Source of the DNA: RPQJ01 sp963793005
Lineage (GTDB): Bacteria > Pseudomonadota > Gammaproteobacteria > Steroidobacterales > Steroidobacteraceae
NCBI GenBank assembly: GCA_963793005.1
Contig: CAWBYP010000002.1
Coordinates: 2,046,001-2,110,000, forward strand
Reading direction: 5' to 3'
Length of the DNA stretch: 64,000 nt
Numbering within the stretch: position 1 is the stretch's first letter; every line of letters starts with the position of its first letter. The translations under genes were made by a program, and so were the position numbers. The notes below the pieces were generated by a model. It ran no database searches. It was given only the letters and a program-made list of their open reading frames with translations, and had not been told where the DNA came from. Of this stretch, positions 26,955 to 35,608 are shown in pieces.

Positions 26955-28373
26955 TCAGGCCGGCTGCACGACCGGTGCATCCGCGGTGCTGGTGCCGGCG
27001 GCGGCGGTCTTCCAGACGTTCCAGGCCATGATGAACATGCCCGAGAGCACCAGCGTGCCGCCGGCGAGGCGGACCGCGTAGTACGGGTACGTCGACTTGA
27101 TGGATTCGATGAACGCGTAGGTGAGCGTGCCGTCGGCGTTCACGGCGCGCCACATCAGGCCCTGCATGACGCCGGCGATCCACATCGAGGTGATGTAGAG
27201 CACCACGCCGATGGTCGTGATCCAGAAGTGAACGTCGATCGCCTTGATGCTGTACATCTGCTCGCGCCCGAACAGTTTCGGGATCAGCGCGTACATCGAG
27301 CCGATCGAAATCATCGCGACCCAGCCGAGCGCGCCGGAGTGCACGTGGCCGATGGTCCAGTCGGTGTAGTGCGACAGGGCGTTGACGGTCTTGATCGACA
27401 TCATCGGCCCTTCGAACGTCGACATGCCGTAGAACGACAGCGACACGATCATGAACTTGAGGATCGGGTCGGTGCGCAGCTTATGCCAGGCGCCGGAGAG
27501 CGTCATGATGCCGTTGATCATGCCGCCCCACGACGGCGCGAGCAGGATCAGCGAGAACACCATGCCGAGCGACTGCGCCCAGTCCGGCAGCGTCGTGTAG
27601 TGCAGGTGGTGCGGGCCTGCCCACATGTAGATGGCGATCAGCGCCCAGAAATGCACCACCGACAGGCGGTACGAATAGACCGGGCGCCCGGCCTGCTTCG
27701 GGATGAAGTAATACATCATGCCGAGGAAGGCCGCGGTCAGGAAGAAGCCCACCGCGTTGTGCCCGTACCACCACTGCACCATCGCATCCACCACGCCCGA
27801 ATAGATGCCGTAGGACTTGGTCAGCGTGACCGGGATCGCCAGGTTGTTGACGATGTGGAGCACGGCGATGGTGATGACGTAGGCGGCGAAGAACCAGTTC
27901 GCCACGTAGATGTGCTTGACCTTGCGCAGCGCGAGGGTGCCGAAGAACACCACGGCATAGGCGACCCACACGACCGTGATCAGCAGGTCGATCGGCCACT
28001 CGAGCTCCGCGTACTCCTTGCCCTGGGTGATGCCCAGCGGCAGCGTGACTGCGGCGCAGAGAATTACCAGTTGCCAGCCCCAGAACGTGAACGCGGCCAG
28101 CTTGTCCGCGAACAGGCGCACGTGGCAGGTGCGCTGCACGATGTAGTACGAGGAGGCGAACAGCGCGCTGCCGCCGAACGCGAAGATCACCGCATTGGTG
28201 TGCAGCGGGCGCAGCCGTGCGTAGGACAGCCACGGGACGGGGGGTAGCAGGTCGGGCCACAGCAGTTGCGCCGCGATCAGGACGCCGACCAGCATGCCGA
28301 CGATTCCCCAGACCACGGTCATTATCGCGAACTGCCGGACCACCTTGTCGTTGTAATAGGAGCCGGTGTTCAT
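26955..28373 (-). CDS. ccoN: cbb3-type cytochrome c oxidase catalytic subunit I
   Basis: A 472-residue, 12-helix haem-copper oxidase subunit that reduces oxygen with high affinity. His ligands are visible in PLHTNAVIFAFGGSALF (low-spin haem), WWYGHNAVGFFL (CuB and the Tyr cross-link region), AGPHHLHYT (CuB His pair) and IGHVHSGALGWV (haem ligands). It is the first gene of a minus-strand operon ccoNOQP, a small membrane protein, ccoGHIS and a TauE/SafE gene. Two palindromes about 105-145 bases upstream are candidate control sites; I found no canonical FNR box. Confidence 0.97.
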   Translation of the reverse strand: MNTGSYYNDKVVRQFAIMTVVWGIVGMLVGVLIAAQLLWPDLLPPVPWLSYARLRPLHTNAVIFAFGGSALFASSYYIVQRTCHVRLFADKLAAFTFWGWQLVILCAAVTLPLGITQGKEYAELEWPIDLLITVVWVAYAVVFFGTLALRKVKHIYVANWFFAAYVITIAVLHIVNNLAIPVTLTKSYGIYSGVVDAMVQWWYGHNAVGFFLTAAFLGMMYYFIPKQAGRPVYSYRLSVVHFWALIAIYMWAGPHHLHYTTLPDWAQSLGMVFSLILLAPSWGGMINGIMTLSGAWHKLRTDPILKFMIVSLSFYGMSTFEGPMMSIKTVNALSHYTDWTIGHVHSGALGWVAMISIGSMYALIPKLFGREQMYSIKAIDVHFWITTIGVVLYITSMWIAGVMQGLMWRAVNADGTLTYAFIESIKSTYPYYAVRLAGGTLVLSGMFIMAWNVWKTAAAGTSTADAPVVQPA

Positions 28374-28479
28374 GCGCGCCTCGAGTGTAGGAGTCCTGTG
28401 CCTCGCGCCAGCCGTGCGCGCGGACCGGCCGACATGTTACGGAGACAGGCCCGCGGGCCACAAGTCTCCGGTGATCTGT

Positions 28480-28495
28480 GGCATACGCATATGCC
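28480..28495. promoter_or_regulatory. 16 bp palindrome between ccoN and usp
   Basis: GGCATA-CGCA-TATGCC, a perfect inverted repeat about 107 bases upstream of ccoN and 87 bases upstream of the divergent universal stress gene. Its place suggests one regulator serving both genes. Confidence 0.5.
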
Positions 28496-28502
28496 GCAGC
28501 TT

Positions 28503-28515
28503 CAATCCCTGATTG
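28503..28515. promoter_or_regulatory. 13 bp palindrome between ccoN and usp
   Basis: CAATC-CCT-GATTG, 7 bases from the previous palindrome. The half-site is reminiscent of FNR/Anr half-sites but the spacing is 3 rather than the FNR arrangement, so FNR is not claimed. Confidence 0.4.
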
Positions 28516-28581
28516 CAGCCTGCCAGGCACGGTCGCACATTGCAGGTGGGCGCAATCGGCGCCGGACGGAGGAGGCTGGCA

Positions 28582-29544
28582 ATGTTGCGCCTCGACAGGA
28601 TCCTTGCAGTCGTCGACCCGACATCCGACGTGCAGCCGGCGCTGGACAAGGCACGGCTGCTGGCGAAGCGGACGGGAGCGACGCTTGAACTCTTCATCTG
28701 CGACTTCGACCCGTCGTTGAGTGGCAGGCCGCTGTTCGACACGGAGCAGCTGAAGCAGCTCAGGGTCGAGTTCGTCAATGAGCGGATGGAGTTCCTGGAG
28801 GGGTTCGCTGACGAAGCCCGCGCCGAGGGCGTCACGGTCGAAACGCACGTGCACTGGGACAACCCCGTGTACCGCGGCGTGCTGCGGCGCGTGCAGGAGT
28901 CGTCTCCGGACCTGGTCGTGAAGGACACCCATCACCACTCGGCACTGCGCAGGGTCCTGCTGACCAATACCGACTGGAGCCTGATCCGGACTTGCCCGGT
29001 ACCACTGCTGCTGGCGAAACCGCGTGACTGGTCGGCGCAACCGCGCATCCTGGCGGCGCTCGATCCGGAGCACGTGGGGGACCAACCCGCCACCCTGGAT
29101 CACGCGATCCTCGACGCTGCGGCACTCCTGGCGAAGTCGCTGGACGGCGAACTGCACGCCGTGCACGCGTTCCTCTCCGCCGCGCTGCTCGCGGCGGTAA
29201 CCGGGGCGGGAGCCAGCGCCATGGCATTCACGGCCGGGGCGAGCGCGGGTGAGCTGGTCGTGCGCGAGCGCGCGCGTATCGGCGCCGTGCTCGAGCGCAT
29301 CGCGGCCGCACACTCCCTGCCGGCGGAGCGCATTCACGTCGAGCAGGGCGCGGCTGCGGACGTGCTGCAGATCGTGGCCCGCAGCCTCTCGGCCGACGTG
29401 CTGGTCATGGGCGCGGTGTCCCGAAGCCGGCTCCAGGAACTGTTCGTGGGCAGCACGGCTGAGCGTGTCCTCGACCGGCTCGCCTGCGACGTGCTGGTCG
29501 TCAAGCAGCGGGAGCCACAGGCAGCGGGCCGGCAGCAGGCCTGA
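28582..29544 (+). CDS. Tandem-domain universal stress protein (UspE-like)
   Basis: A 320-residue cytoplasmic protein made of two Usp domains. The first starts LDRILAVVDPTSDVQPAL and ends LIRTCPVPLLLAKP; the second starts PRILAALDPEH and ends with the ATP-type motif VMGAVSRSRLQELFVGSTAERVL, near GxxG-9-GS. ATG 28582 has GGAGG 9 bases upstream. It is divergent from ccoN. UspE-type genes next to cbb3 operons are commonly induced by low oxygen, an inference here. Confidence 0.9.
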   Translation: MLRLDRILAVVDPTSDVQPALDKARLLAKRTGATLELFICDFDPSLSGRPLFDTEQLKQLRVEFVNERMEFLEGFADEARAEGVTVETHVHWDNPVYRGVLRRVQESSPDLVVKDTHHHSALRRVLLTNTDWSLIRTCPVPLLLAKPRDWSAQPRILAALDPEHVGDQPATLDHAILDAAALLAKSLDGELHAVHAFLSAALLAAVTGAGASAMAFTAGASAGELVVRERARIGAVLERIAAAHSLPAERIHVEQGAAADVLQIVARSLSADVLVMGAVSRSRLQELFVGSTAERVLDRLACDVLVVKQREPQAAGRQQA

Positions 29545-29548
29545 CAGC

Positions 29549-29594
29549 GGCCCGGCCCGGGGGCGGCAGCGCCGTCCCCGGGGTACGCCGGGCC
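29549..29594 (+). terminator. GC-rich hairpin after usp
   Basis: Outer arms GGCCCGGC (29549-29556) and GCCGGGCC (29587-29594) enclose a further CCCGGGG/CCCCGGG stem. It is very stable, 4 bases after the usp stop, but has no T tract, so it may only slow polymerase or protect the mRNA end. Confidence 0.45.
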
Positions 29595-29697
29595 AACCGG
29601 CGGCCGGTGCACGCTGTGAACCGCGTCACGTCCGCCTGAGCAGGGACCGTTCCGATCTCACATTCTGGCCGTCGGTTCCGGCCGTATACTCGGGCCG

Positions 29698-31785
29698 ATG
29701 CAATCCGCCACCGTCCTGCTGATCAGTGCCCAGAAGGAGGACCACGCCCGGTTCGCCGAGCTGCTTGCCGGCATTCGTGGCCAGCCATTCCGGCTCGAGG
29801 TCGCCGAGAGTCTCGCGGACGGCCTGGCACGGGTGAAGCGTGGCCGCGTCGACGCGATAATCCTCGACGTCGCACTGCCGGACAGCATGGGACTCACGAC
29901 CTTCCTGCGCATCCAGCCGAAGGCTCCCCACGTGCCGATCGTGGTGGCGGTCGACACGCCGAACGAAGACATTGGCCGCGAGGCCGTCGAGCGCGGAGCC
30001 CTGGATTTCTGCGTGATCGACGAATTGACGTCGCAGGTGCTGGACAAGGTGCTGCGCTACGCGACGGAACGCACGCATACGCTGAAGGCGCTGAAGGCCT
30101 CGGAGCAGCGCTACCGCGAGCTGTTCCAGAACGTGACGGCGGGTGTGTTCCAGACCACGCCGGATGGCAAGTTCATGGCGGCCAACCCGGCGCTGGTGCG
30201 GATGCTCGGTTACGACTCCGAGGACGAGCTGCTGGCCGTCGAAGTCGCGACGGATATCTACATGGACCCCGGGCATCGCGACAAGTGGGTGCGGGACATG
30301 GCGGAGACCGGCGAGGTGAGAAATGCCGAGCTGGTGCTGAAGCGGCGCGACGGCAGCAAGATAGTGGTGCTCGAGAACTCGCGCGTGGTTCGCGATGCCG
30401 AGGGCGGCGCGCTGTTCTACGAAGGGACGCTCACCGATATCACCGCATCACACGAATTGTCGCAGCAGCTTTCCTACGATGCGAGCCACGACCCGCTCAC
30501 CGGCCTCGCGAACAGGCGCGAGTTCGAGTTGTGCCTGCAGCGGGCGCTCGAACTCGTGCAGGCCACCGGCAAGACCCACGCGGTCTGTTTCATGGACCTG
30601 GACAGGTTCAAGGCCGTCAACGACTCCTGCGGACATGTCGCCGGCGACGAACTGTTGCGACAGCTCGGGCAGGTGCTCGAGCAGAATGTGCGCTCCGCGG
30701 ACGTGGTCGCGCGCCTGGGCGGTGACGAATTCGCGGTGCTGCTGCACAACTGCGATCCGGGGGACGCGGAGCAGGTGGCCGGCAATCTCCTGCGGGCAGT
30801 CGACGAGTACCAGTTCGTCTGGGGCTCCAAGGCCTACACGCTTGGAATCAGCATTGGCCTGGTGATCGTCAATCCGCACATGCGGCGTATCGCGCAGGTG
30901 ATGAACGCGGCCGACACGGCCTGCTACGCGGCCAAGGACGCGGGGCGCAATCGTGTCCACGTCTACAAGGAGGACGATGCGCTCGTCGAGCGCCGGCACG
31001 GGGAGATGGAGTGGGTGGTGCGTGCCAAGCGCGCGCTCAACGAGAACAGGTTGTTCCTGGAAGCCCAGCCGATCGTCCCGCTGGCCGAGGGCGCATTGGA
31101 GATGCCGCACTACGAACTGCTGGTGCGAATGCGCGACGAAAACGGCAGGGCCGTCCCGCCGGGCGCCTTCCTTCCCTCCGTCGAGCGCTACAACCTCGCC
31201 GTGCGTTACGACCGCTGGGTCATCGGCGCCGCGCTGGACTGGATGAAGTCGAACCCCCAGGGACTTTCCAGGGTATCCCGCTTCTTCATCAACCTGTCCA
31301 GGGATTCGGTGATCGACCCGGAAACGGCGGCCTACGTCCGGCAGGCCGCCGCCAGCGCCGGTGTGGATCCGCACCGGCTCGGGTTCGAGGTCGCGGAAAA
31401 CGTCGCGATCGCGAACCTGTCCCGCGCCAACCAGCTGATCAACGACCTGCGGCGCCTCGGTTGCGCGACCAGCCTCGACGACTTCGGCAGCGGCGTGTCG
31501 TCATTCGCGTACCTGAAGGCGCTCTCGGTTGAATACATCAAGATCGACGGAATGTTCGTCGGCAATATTTCCCAGGACCAGGTCGACTACGCGATGGTCC
31601 GTTCGATAAAGGACATCGGGCACGTAATGGGCAAGAAGATCATTGCCGAGTCGGTCGAGACGCCGGCGGTGCTCGGCAAGCTGCGCGAGATCGGAATCGA
31701 CTACGCGCAGGGATTCGAGGTCGGTATGCCGCGGCCAATGGAGGAAATCGGGGCCATCGCCGTGGCCGACCTGCTGGCCGGCTGA
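29698..31785 (+). CDS. Receiver-PAS-GGDEF-EAL cyclic di-GMP enzyme
   Basis: A 695-residue cytoplasmic protein. Residues 1-120 form a receiver with D57 but without the usual conserved Lys (ITS: CVIDEL), so it is partly degenerate. PAS spans 135-255. The GGDEF domain has an intact RLGGDEF (341-345) and an RSAD inhibitory site (332-335), so diguanylate cyclase activity with product inhibition is likely. In the EAL domain the signature is ELL (473-475), while INLS, EVAEN, DDFGSGVSS, KIDG and AESVE are kept, so phosphodiesterase activity is possible. It stands alone between the usp gene and the TetR operon. It could feed the c-di-GMP riboswitch at 4.0 kb. Confidence 0.92.
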   Translation: MQSATVLLISAQKEDHARFAELLAGIRGQPFRLEVAESLADGLARVKRGRVDAIILDVALPDSMGLTTFLRIQPKAPHVPIVVAVDTPNEDIGREAVERGALDFCVIDELTSQVLDKVLRYATERTHTLKALKASEQRYRELFQNVTAGVFQTTPDGKFMAANPALVRMLGYDSEDELLAVEVATDIYMDPGHRDKWVRDMAETGEVRNAELVLKRRDGSKIVVLENSRVVRDAEGGALFYEGTLTDITASHELSQQLSYDASHDPLTGLANRREFELCLQRALELVQATGKTHAVCFMDLDRFKAVNDSCGHVAGDELLRQLGQVLEQNVRSADVVARLGGDEFAVLLHNCDPGDAEQVAGNLLRAVDEYQFVWGSKAYTLGISIGLVIVNPHMRRIAQVMNAADTACYAAKDAGRNRVHVYKEDDALVERRHGEMEWVVRAKRALNENRLFLEAQPIVPLAEGALEMPHYELLVRMRDENGRAVPPGAFLPSVERYNLAVRYDRWVIGAALDWMKSNPQGLSRVSRFFINLSRDSVIDPETAAYVRQAAASAGVDPHRLGFEVAENVAIANLSRANQLINDLRRLGCATSLDDFGSGVSSFAYLKALSVEYIKIDGMFVGNISQDQVDYAMVRSIKDIGHVMGKKIIAESVETPAVLGKLREIGIDYAQGFEVGMPRPMEEIGAIAVADLLAG

Positions 31786-31811
31786 TGTGTGCCGTCGCGC
31801 GCTTGGCATAA

Positions 31812-31829
31812 ATTAACCAAGCGATTAAT
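31812..31829. promoter_or_regulatory. Probable TetR operator
   Basis: ATTAA-N8-TTAAT inverted repeat ending 8 bases before the tetR start codon, in an AT-rich patch. It has the position and form of an autoregulatory operator for the CecR-like repressor that follows. Confidence 0.6.
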
Positions 31830-31837
31830 ATGGCGCC

Positions 31838-32548
31838 ATGAGCGCCTCCCGAACCAGGAGCCAGAGTGCGGGCCGTACCCGGCCGCGACCGCTGCGCCGA
31901 CCGGCCGGGCGTTCGCGCGGCCGGCCGCCGGGCGGCGATGCGGCCGTGCGCGACGCGCTGCTCGCCACGGCCCGTAGCCTGTTCCTGAGCCGCGGCTTCG
32001 CATCGGTGACGATCCGGCAGATAGCAGCCGCGGCCGGCAGCTCGCCGGCGACCATCCACTACCACTTCGGCGACAAGCTCGGCCTGTACCGCTCGATGCT
32101 GCAGGAGGCTATCGCGCCCGTCGTCGAGGCCCTGCACGGCGCTGACGACCCGACGCGCGCGAACGAGATCCGACTGGTGGACGTGATTGGTCTCTACAGC
32201 CGCATGCTCGCGGAGAATCCGTGGGTGCCCGCGCTGATCGTCCAGGAGGTGCTCACGGAGGGTGGGCCATTTCGCGAGCAGTTCATCGAGCAGTTCGCGG
32301 GCCGGCTTGCGCCACTGCTGGTGGCCGTCGTCCAGCGCGAGCAGCTGGCAGGCTCCATACGGCGCGACGTCGAGCCGCGCCTTGTCGCACTCTCGGCGAT
32401 CAGCCTGACCGTGTTCCCGTTCCTGGCGCTGCCGGTGGCCGGCCGTGTGCTCGGCCTGTCGGTCGAGCACGAGGCGACAGAGCGCCTCGCGGCACACACG
32501 ACGCGAGTACTGATGAGGGGCATTGGTGCCCCGGAGGGGTCGACATGA
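31838..32548 (+). CDS. TetR/AcrR family regulator, CecR (YbiH)-like
   Basis: A 236-residue repressor. The TetR helix-turn-helix is RDALLATARSLFLSRGFASV through TIRQIAAAAGSSPATIHYHF, preceded by an unusual Arg/Pro-rich N-terminus of about 35 residues; translation may really start later, but no good internal start is evident. The C-terminal ligand domain resembles CecR. Its stop overlaps the next gene by ATGA. In E. coli CecR controls the ybhGFSR exporter; the same gene order follows here. Confidence 0.85.
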   Translation: MSASRTRSQSAGRTRPRPLRRPAGRSRGRPPGGDAAVRDALLATARSLFLSRGFASVTIRQIAAAAGSSPATIHYHFGDKLGLYRSMLQEAIAPVVEALHGADDPTRANEIRLVDVIGLYSRMLAENPWVPALIVQEVLTEGGPFREQFIEQFAGRLAPLLVAVVQREQLAGSIRRDVEPRLVALSAISLTVFPFLALPVAGRVLGLSVEHEATERLAAHTTRVLMRGIGAPEGST

Positions 32549-33507
32549 CCAGGCACACTCCGTGCGCGATGCTGCTGATTGCGCTGGCGGCCGGCTGTTC
32601 CAACGGTGATGCGCCGCATGAAGTACACGGCACGCTCGAGCGCGACCGGCTCGAGATCGTTGCCGAGTCCAACGAGCGCATCGTCGAGGTTGCCGTGCAG
32701 GAGGGCGAGCGGGTCGCGGCAGGGGCCGTTCTGATGCGCCAGGAGGCGGGCACCATGCAGCCCCGACTGGACCAGGCGCGGGCCTCGCTCGACGAGGCCG
32801 AACGTCGCCTGGCGGAGCTGCGTGGCGGCGCGAGGCAGCGCGAAATCGACGAAGCGCGCGCAGCACTGACGGGTGCGGAGAGCAGCCTCGAGATGGAGAT
32901 CCGTGAATACGACCGCGTCCAGTCGCTGGTCGAGCGCAAGCTGGTCAGCGACTCGAGCCTCGACCAGGCTCGTGCGCGACGCGACACGGCCCGCTCCTCG
33001 CGCGACCAGGCCCGGGCGCGGTTGCAGCTGCTGCTCGAGGGCACCCGTACCGAGCAGGTGCAGCAGGCCGAGGCCGCGGTCGCCCGCAGCCGTGCCGCGC
33101 TGGCGGAACTGGAAACGTCGGCTTCGCGCTACCTCGTGCACGCGCCGCGCGCAGCGCTGGTCGAGGCGCTGCCATACAAGCTTGGCGAACGCCCGCCCGC
33201 CGGAGCGACCGTCGCGGTGCTGCTGGCCGACGGAGTGCCCTATGCGCGCGTCTACGTGCCGGAACCCCTGCGAGCCGCATACCAGCCTGGCGCGAAGGTG
33301 AGCATGCGCGTGGACGGTGTCGAGGCCCCGCTCGAGGGCGTGGTGCGCTTCGTCTCCGCGCAGGCAAGCTTCACGCCGTATTACTCACTGACCCAGAAAG
33401 ACCGGACGCGGCTCAGCTACCTGGCCGAGATCACCGTTGGCGACCCGCGTGCCGCGGACCTGCCGGCAGGCGTGCCGGTGCAGGTCACGCTGGGCGACGC
33501 ATCCTGA
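32545..33507 (+). CDS. HlyD-family membrane-fusion lipoprotein, YbhG-like
   Basis: A 320-residue periplasmic adaptor. The N-terminus MTRHTPCAMLLIALAAGC is a lipoprotein signal with lipobox LAAGC. A biotinyl-lipoyl half-domain (IVEVAVQEGERVAAGAVLMR), a long coiled coil (about 70-190) and the second lipoyl/beta-barrel half follow. It would bridge the ABC exporter to an outer-membrane channel. It starts inside the tetR stop (ATGA). Confidence 0.9.
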   Translation: MTRHTPCAMLLIALAAGCSNGDAPHEVHGTLERDRLEIVAESNERIVEVAVQEGERVAAGAVLMRQEAGTMQPRLDQARASLDEAERRLAELRGGARQREIDEARAALTGAESSLEMEIREYDRVQSLVERKLVSDSSLDQARARRDTARSSRDQARARLQLLLEGTRTEQVQQAEAAVARSRAALAELETSASRYLVHAPRAALVEALPYKLGERPPAGATVAVLLADGVPYARVYVPEPLRAAYQPGAKVSMRVDGVEAPLEGVVRFVSAQASFTPYYSLTQKDRTRLSYLAEITVGDPRAADLPAGVPVQVTLGDAS

Positions 33508-33555
33508 GCGCGGGCGAGCTAACTTGTCCCGAAGCACGCAAACCAGCGAAGCGCC

Positions 33556-34497
33556 ATGAGCGAAGACATCGCGATCGTCGCCCGCGGACTCACCCGGCGC
33601 TTCGGCAAGCTCGTCGCGGTTGACGGGGTGGACCTGGCGATTCCGCGGGCGCGGATTTTCGGTTTCCTGGGGCCGAATGGTTCCGGCAAGTCCACGACCA
33701 TCCGCATGCTCTGCGGCCTGCTCGAGCCCACTGCGGGAACGGTCGAAGTGCTCGGCTACAGCATGCCGAAAGATGCAGAGAAGCTGCGCAGCAAGCTCGG
33801 CTACATGACGCAGCGCTTCTCGCTGTGGGACGACCTCACGGTGCTCGAGAACCTGCAGTTCATGGGACAGGTGTTCGGCCTGCCGGGGCCCGAGCGACGT
33901 CGTCGCATCAACGAGCGCGCGGAGGAGTACTCGCTGGGCCCGCTGCTCAACCAGCGCGTCGGGACCATGAGCGGCGGCCAGCGGCAGCGGCTGGCGCTCG
34001 CGGCAGCGACCCTGCACGAGCCGGAACTGCTGCTGCTGGACGAGCCAACCAGCGCGGTCGATCCACAGAGCCGCCGCGACTTCTGGGAAAGCCTGTTCGC
34101 GCTGGTGAATCGTGGCATCACGATCCTGGTGTCGACGCACTACATGGACGAAGCCGAGCGCTGCCATCGCCTTGCGATCCTGGCGGAGGGGCGCCTGGTC
34201 TCCGAAGGCGTGCCGCAGGACCTGATGCGTGACATTCCGGCCGCGGTGATCGAAGTGGAGGCCGCGGACACCGTGGCGGCGCGCCGCGCGATCGCCGGAG
34301 ACGACGCAGTGCGCAGCGTCGCGCAGCTCGGCCTGCGGTTGCACGTGCTGCTCGACCCGGACGTCGAGTCGCCTGGCGAGCGGGTGCGCGACCAGTTGCG
34401 CACGGCCGGCGTCGAGGCAAGGGTCGAGGCGGTCGAGGCAAGCCTCGAGGACGTGTTCGTCGCGGCGACGGGCTTCCGCAACGGCCCCGGGCATTAG
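33556..34497 (+). CDS. ABC exporter ATP-binding protein, YbhF-like
   Basis: A 313-residue ATPase: Walker A GPNGSGKSTT, Q-loop YMTQRFSLWDDLT, signature MSGGQRQRLALAAA, Walker B ELLLLDEPTSAVD, H-switch VSTHYMDEAE. A C-terminal about 80-residue domain follows. YbhF of E. coli contains two ATPase units; this protein has one. It powers the permease encoded 19 bases downstream. Confidence 0.93.
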   Translation: MSEDIAIVARGLTRRFGKLVAVDGVDLAIPRARIFGFLGPNGSGKSTTIRMLCGLLEPTAGTVEVLGYSMPKDAEKLRSKLGYMTQRFSLWDDLTVLENLQFMGQVFGLPGPERRRRINERAEEYSLGPLLNQRVGTMSGGQRQRLALAAATLHEPELLLLDEPTSAVDPQSRRDFWESLFALVNRGITILVSTHYMDEAERCHRLAILAEGRLVSEGVPQDLMRDIPAAVIEVEAADTVAARRAIAGDDAVRSVAQLGLRLHVLLDPDVESPGERVRDQLRTAGVEARVEAVEASLEDVFVAATGFRNGPGH

Positions 34498-34516
34498 CGG
34501 CGCGGCGGAGAGAACC

Positions 34517-35608
34517 ATGCTGGAACGCATATTCGCGGTGATGCAGAAAGAAGTGAGGCAGCTCGCGCGCGACCGCGTCACCTTCGGGATGATCGTCGGC
34601 ATTCCGCTGATGGAAATCCTTCTGTTCGGTTACGCGATCAATTTCGACGTGCGCGGACTGCGCGCGGCCGTCGTGGACCAGGCCGGCACCAGCTACTCGC
34701 GTGCGCTGGTGGGCGACCTGCAGGCGACCGGCGTGATCGTGCTGAAGGCGCCGAGCCCCAGCGTCGCGGACCTGCGCCGCCGTATCGATGCCGGGGAACT
34801 CAGCGTCGGCATCGTGATCCCCGCGGATTTCGAGCGGCGTCGCCTCGAGACGGATCGGCCCGCCGTGCAGCTGCTGGTGGACGGCAGCGAACCGATGATC
34901 GACGGCATCGCTCGCTCGCTCGCCGCGACGCCGATGCCGGGACGGACCGGGCTGCAGCAGCCAGCCGGCCGGTTCTTCGAGGTGACGACGGAGTTCAATC
35001 CCGAGCGGCGCACCGCGGTGCAGGTGGTGCCGGCACTGATCGGCGTGATCCTGAACATGACGATGGTGATCTTCACGGCAGCGGCGATCGTCCGCGAGCG
35101 CGAGCGCGGCAACCTCGAGCTGCTGATCACGACGCCAATCAGCTCCGGCGAGCTGATGACCGGGAAGCTGATGCCGTACGTGTTCATCGGCCTGCTGCAG
35201 GCCACGCTGGTGCTGGTGGTCGGCATGTGGATTTTCGACGTGCCGTTGAACGGCAGCCTGGCGCAGTTCTACCTGGCCGCGGCGCTGTTCATCGCGTCCA
35301 CGCTGACACTGGGGCTCGTGATCTCGACCATCGCCACGACGCAGTTGCAGGCGTTCCAGATGGCGTTCATGACCATGCTGCCGTCGATCCTGATGTCGGG
35401 GTTCGTGTTTCCCTTCGACGGCATGCCGAAGCCGGCGCAGTGGTTCGCGCAGCTGCTGCCATTGACGCACTTCGTCGACATGGTACGCGGCGTGGTCCTG
35501 CGCGGTGCACCCCTGCTGGACCTCAAGGTGCAGGTGGCGAAGCTGCTGGCGTTCTTCGTCGTGACGCTGTTGATCGCGACACGCCGGTTCCACAAGAGCC
35601 TGGACTGA
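34517..35608 (+). CDS. ABC-2 type permease, YbhS/YbhR-like
   Basis: A 363-residue permease with one N-terminal helix (FGMIVGIPLMEILLFGYAIN), a large extracytoplasmic domain, and five C-terminal helices (ALIGVILNMTMVIFTAAAIV; GNLELLITTPISSGELMTGK). E. coli has two permeases in this operon; only one is present here, so the exporter is probably a homodimer. Its stop is adjacent to that of the convergent phaC. Confidence 0.92.
   Translation: MLERIFAVMQKEVRQLARDRVTFGMIVGIPLMEILLFGYAINFDVRGLRAAVVDQAGTSYSRALVGDLQATGVIVLKAPSPSVADLRRRIDAGELSVGIVIPADFERRRLETDRPAVQLLVDGSEPMIDGIARSLAATPMPGRTGLQQPAGRFFEVTTEFNPERRTAVQVVPALIGVILNMTMVIFTAAAIVRERERGNLELLITTPISSGELMTGKLMPYVFIGLLQATLVLVVGMWIFDVPLNGSLAQFYLAAALFIASTLTLGLVISTIATTQLQAFQMAFMTMLPSILMSGFVFPFDGMPKPAQWFAQLLPLTHFVDMVRGVVLRGAPLLDLKVQVAKLLAFFVVTLLIATRRFHKSLD

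Noticed and set aside
28374..28581. FNR/Anr box upstream of ccoN
   Set aside because: No TTGAT-N4-ATCAA pattern found; only the two other palindromes are reported.
27481..29337. 618-codon open frame on the minus strand
   Set aside because: It crosses ccoN out of frame and the antisense of the usp gene; no domain.
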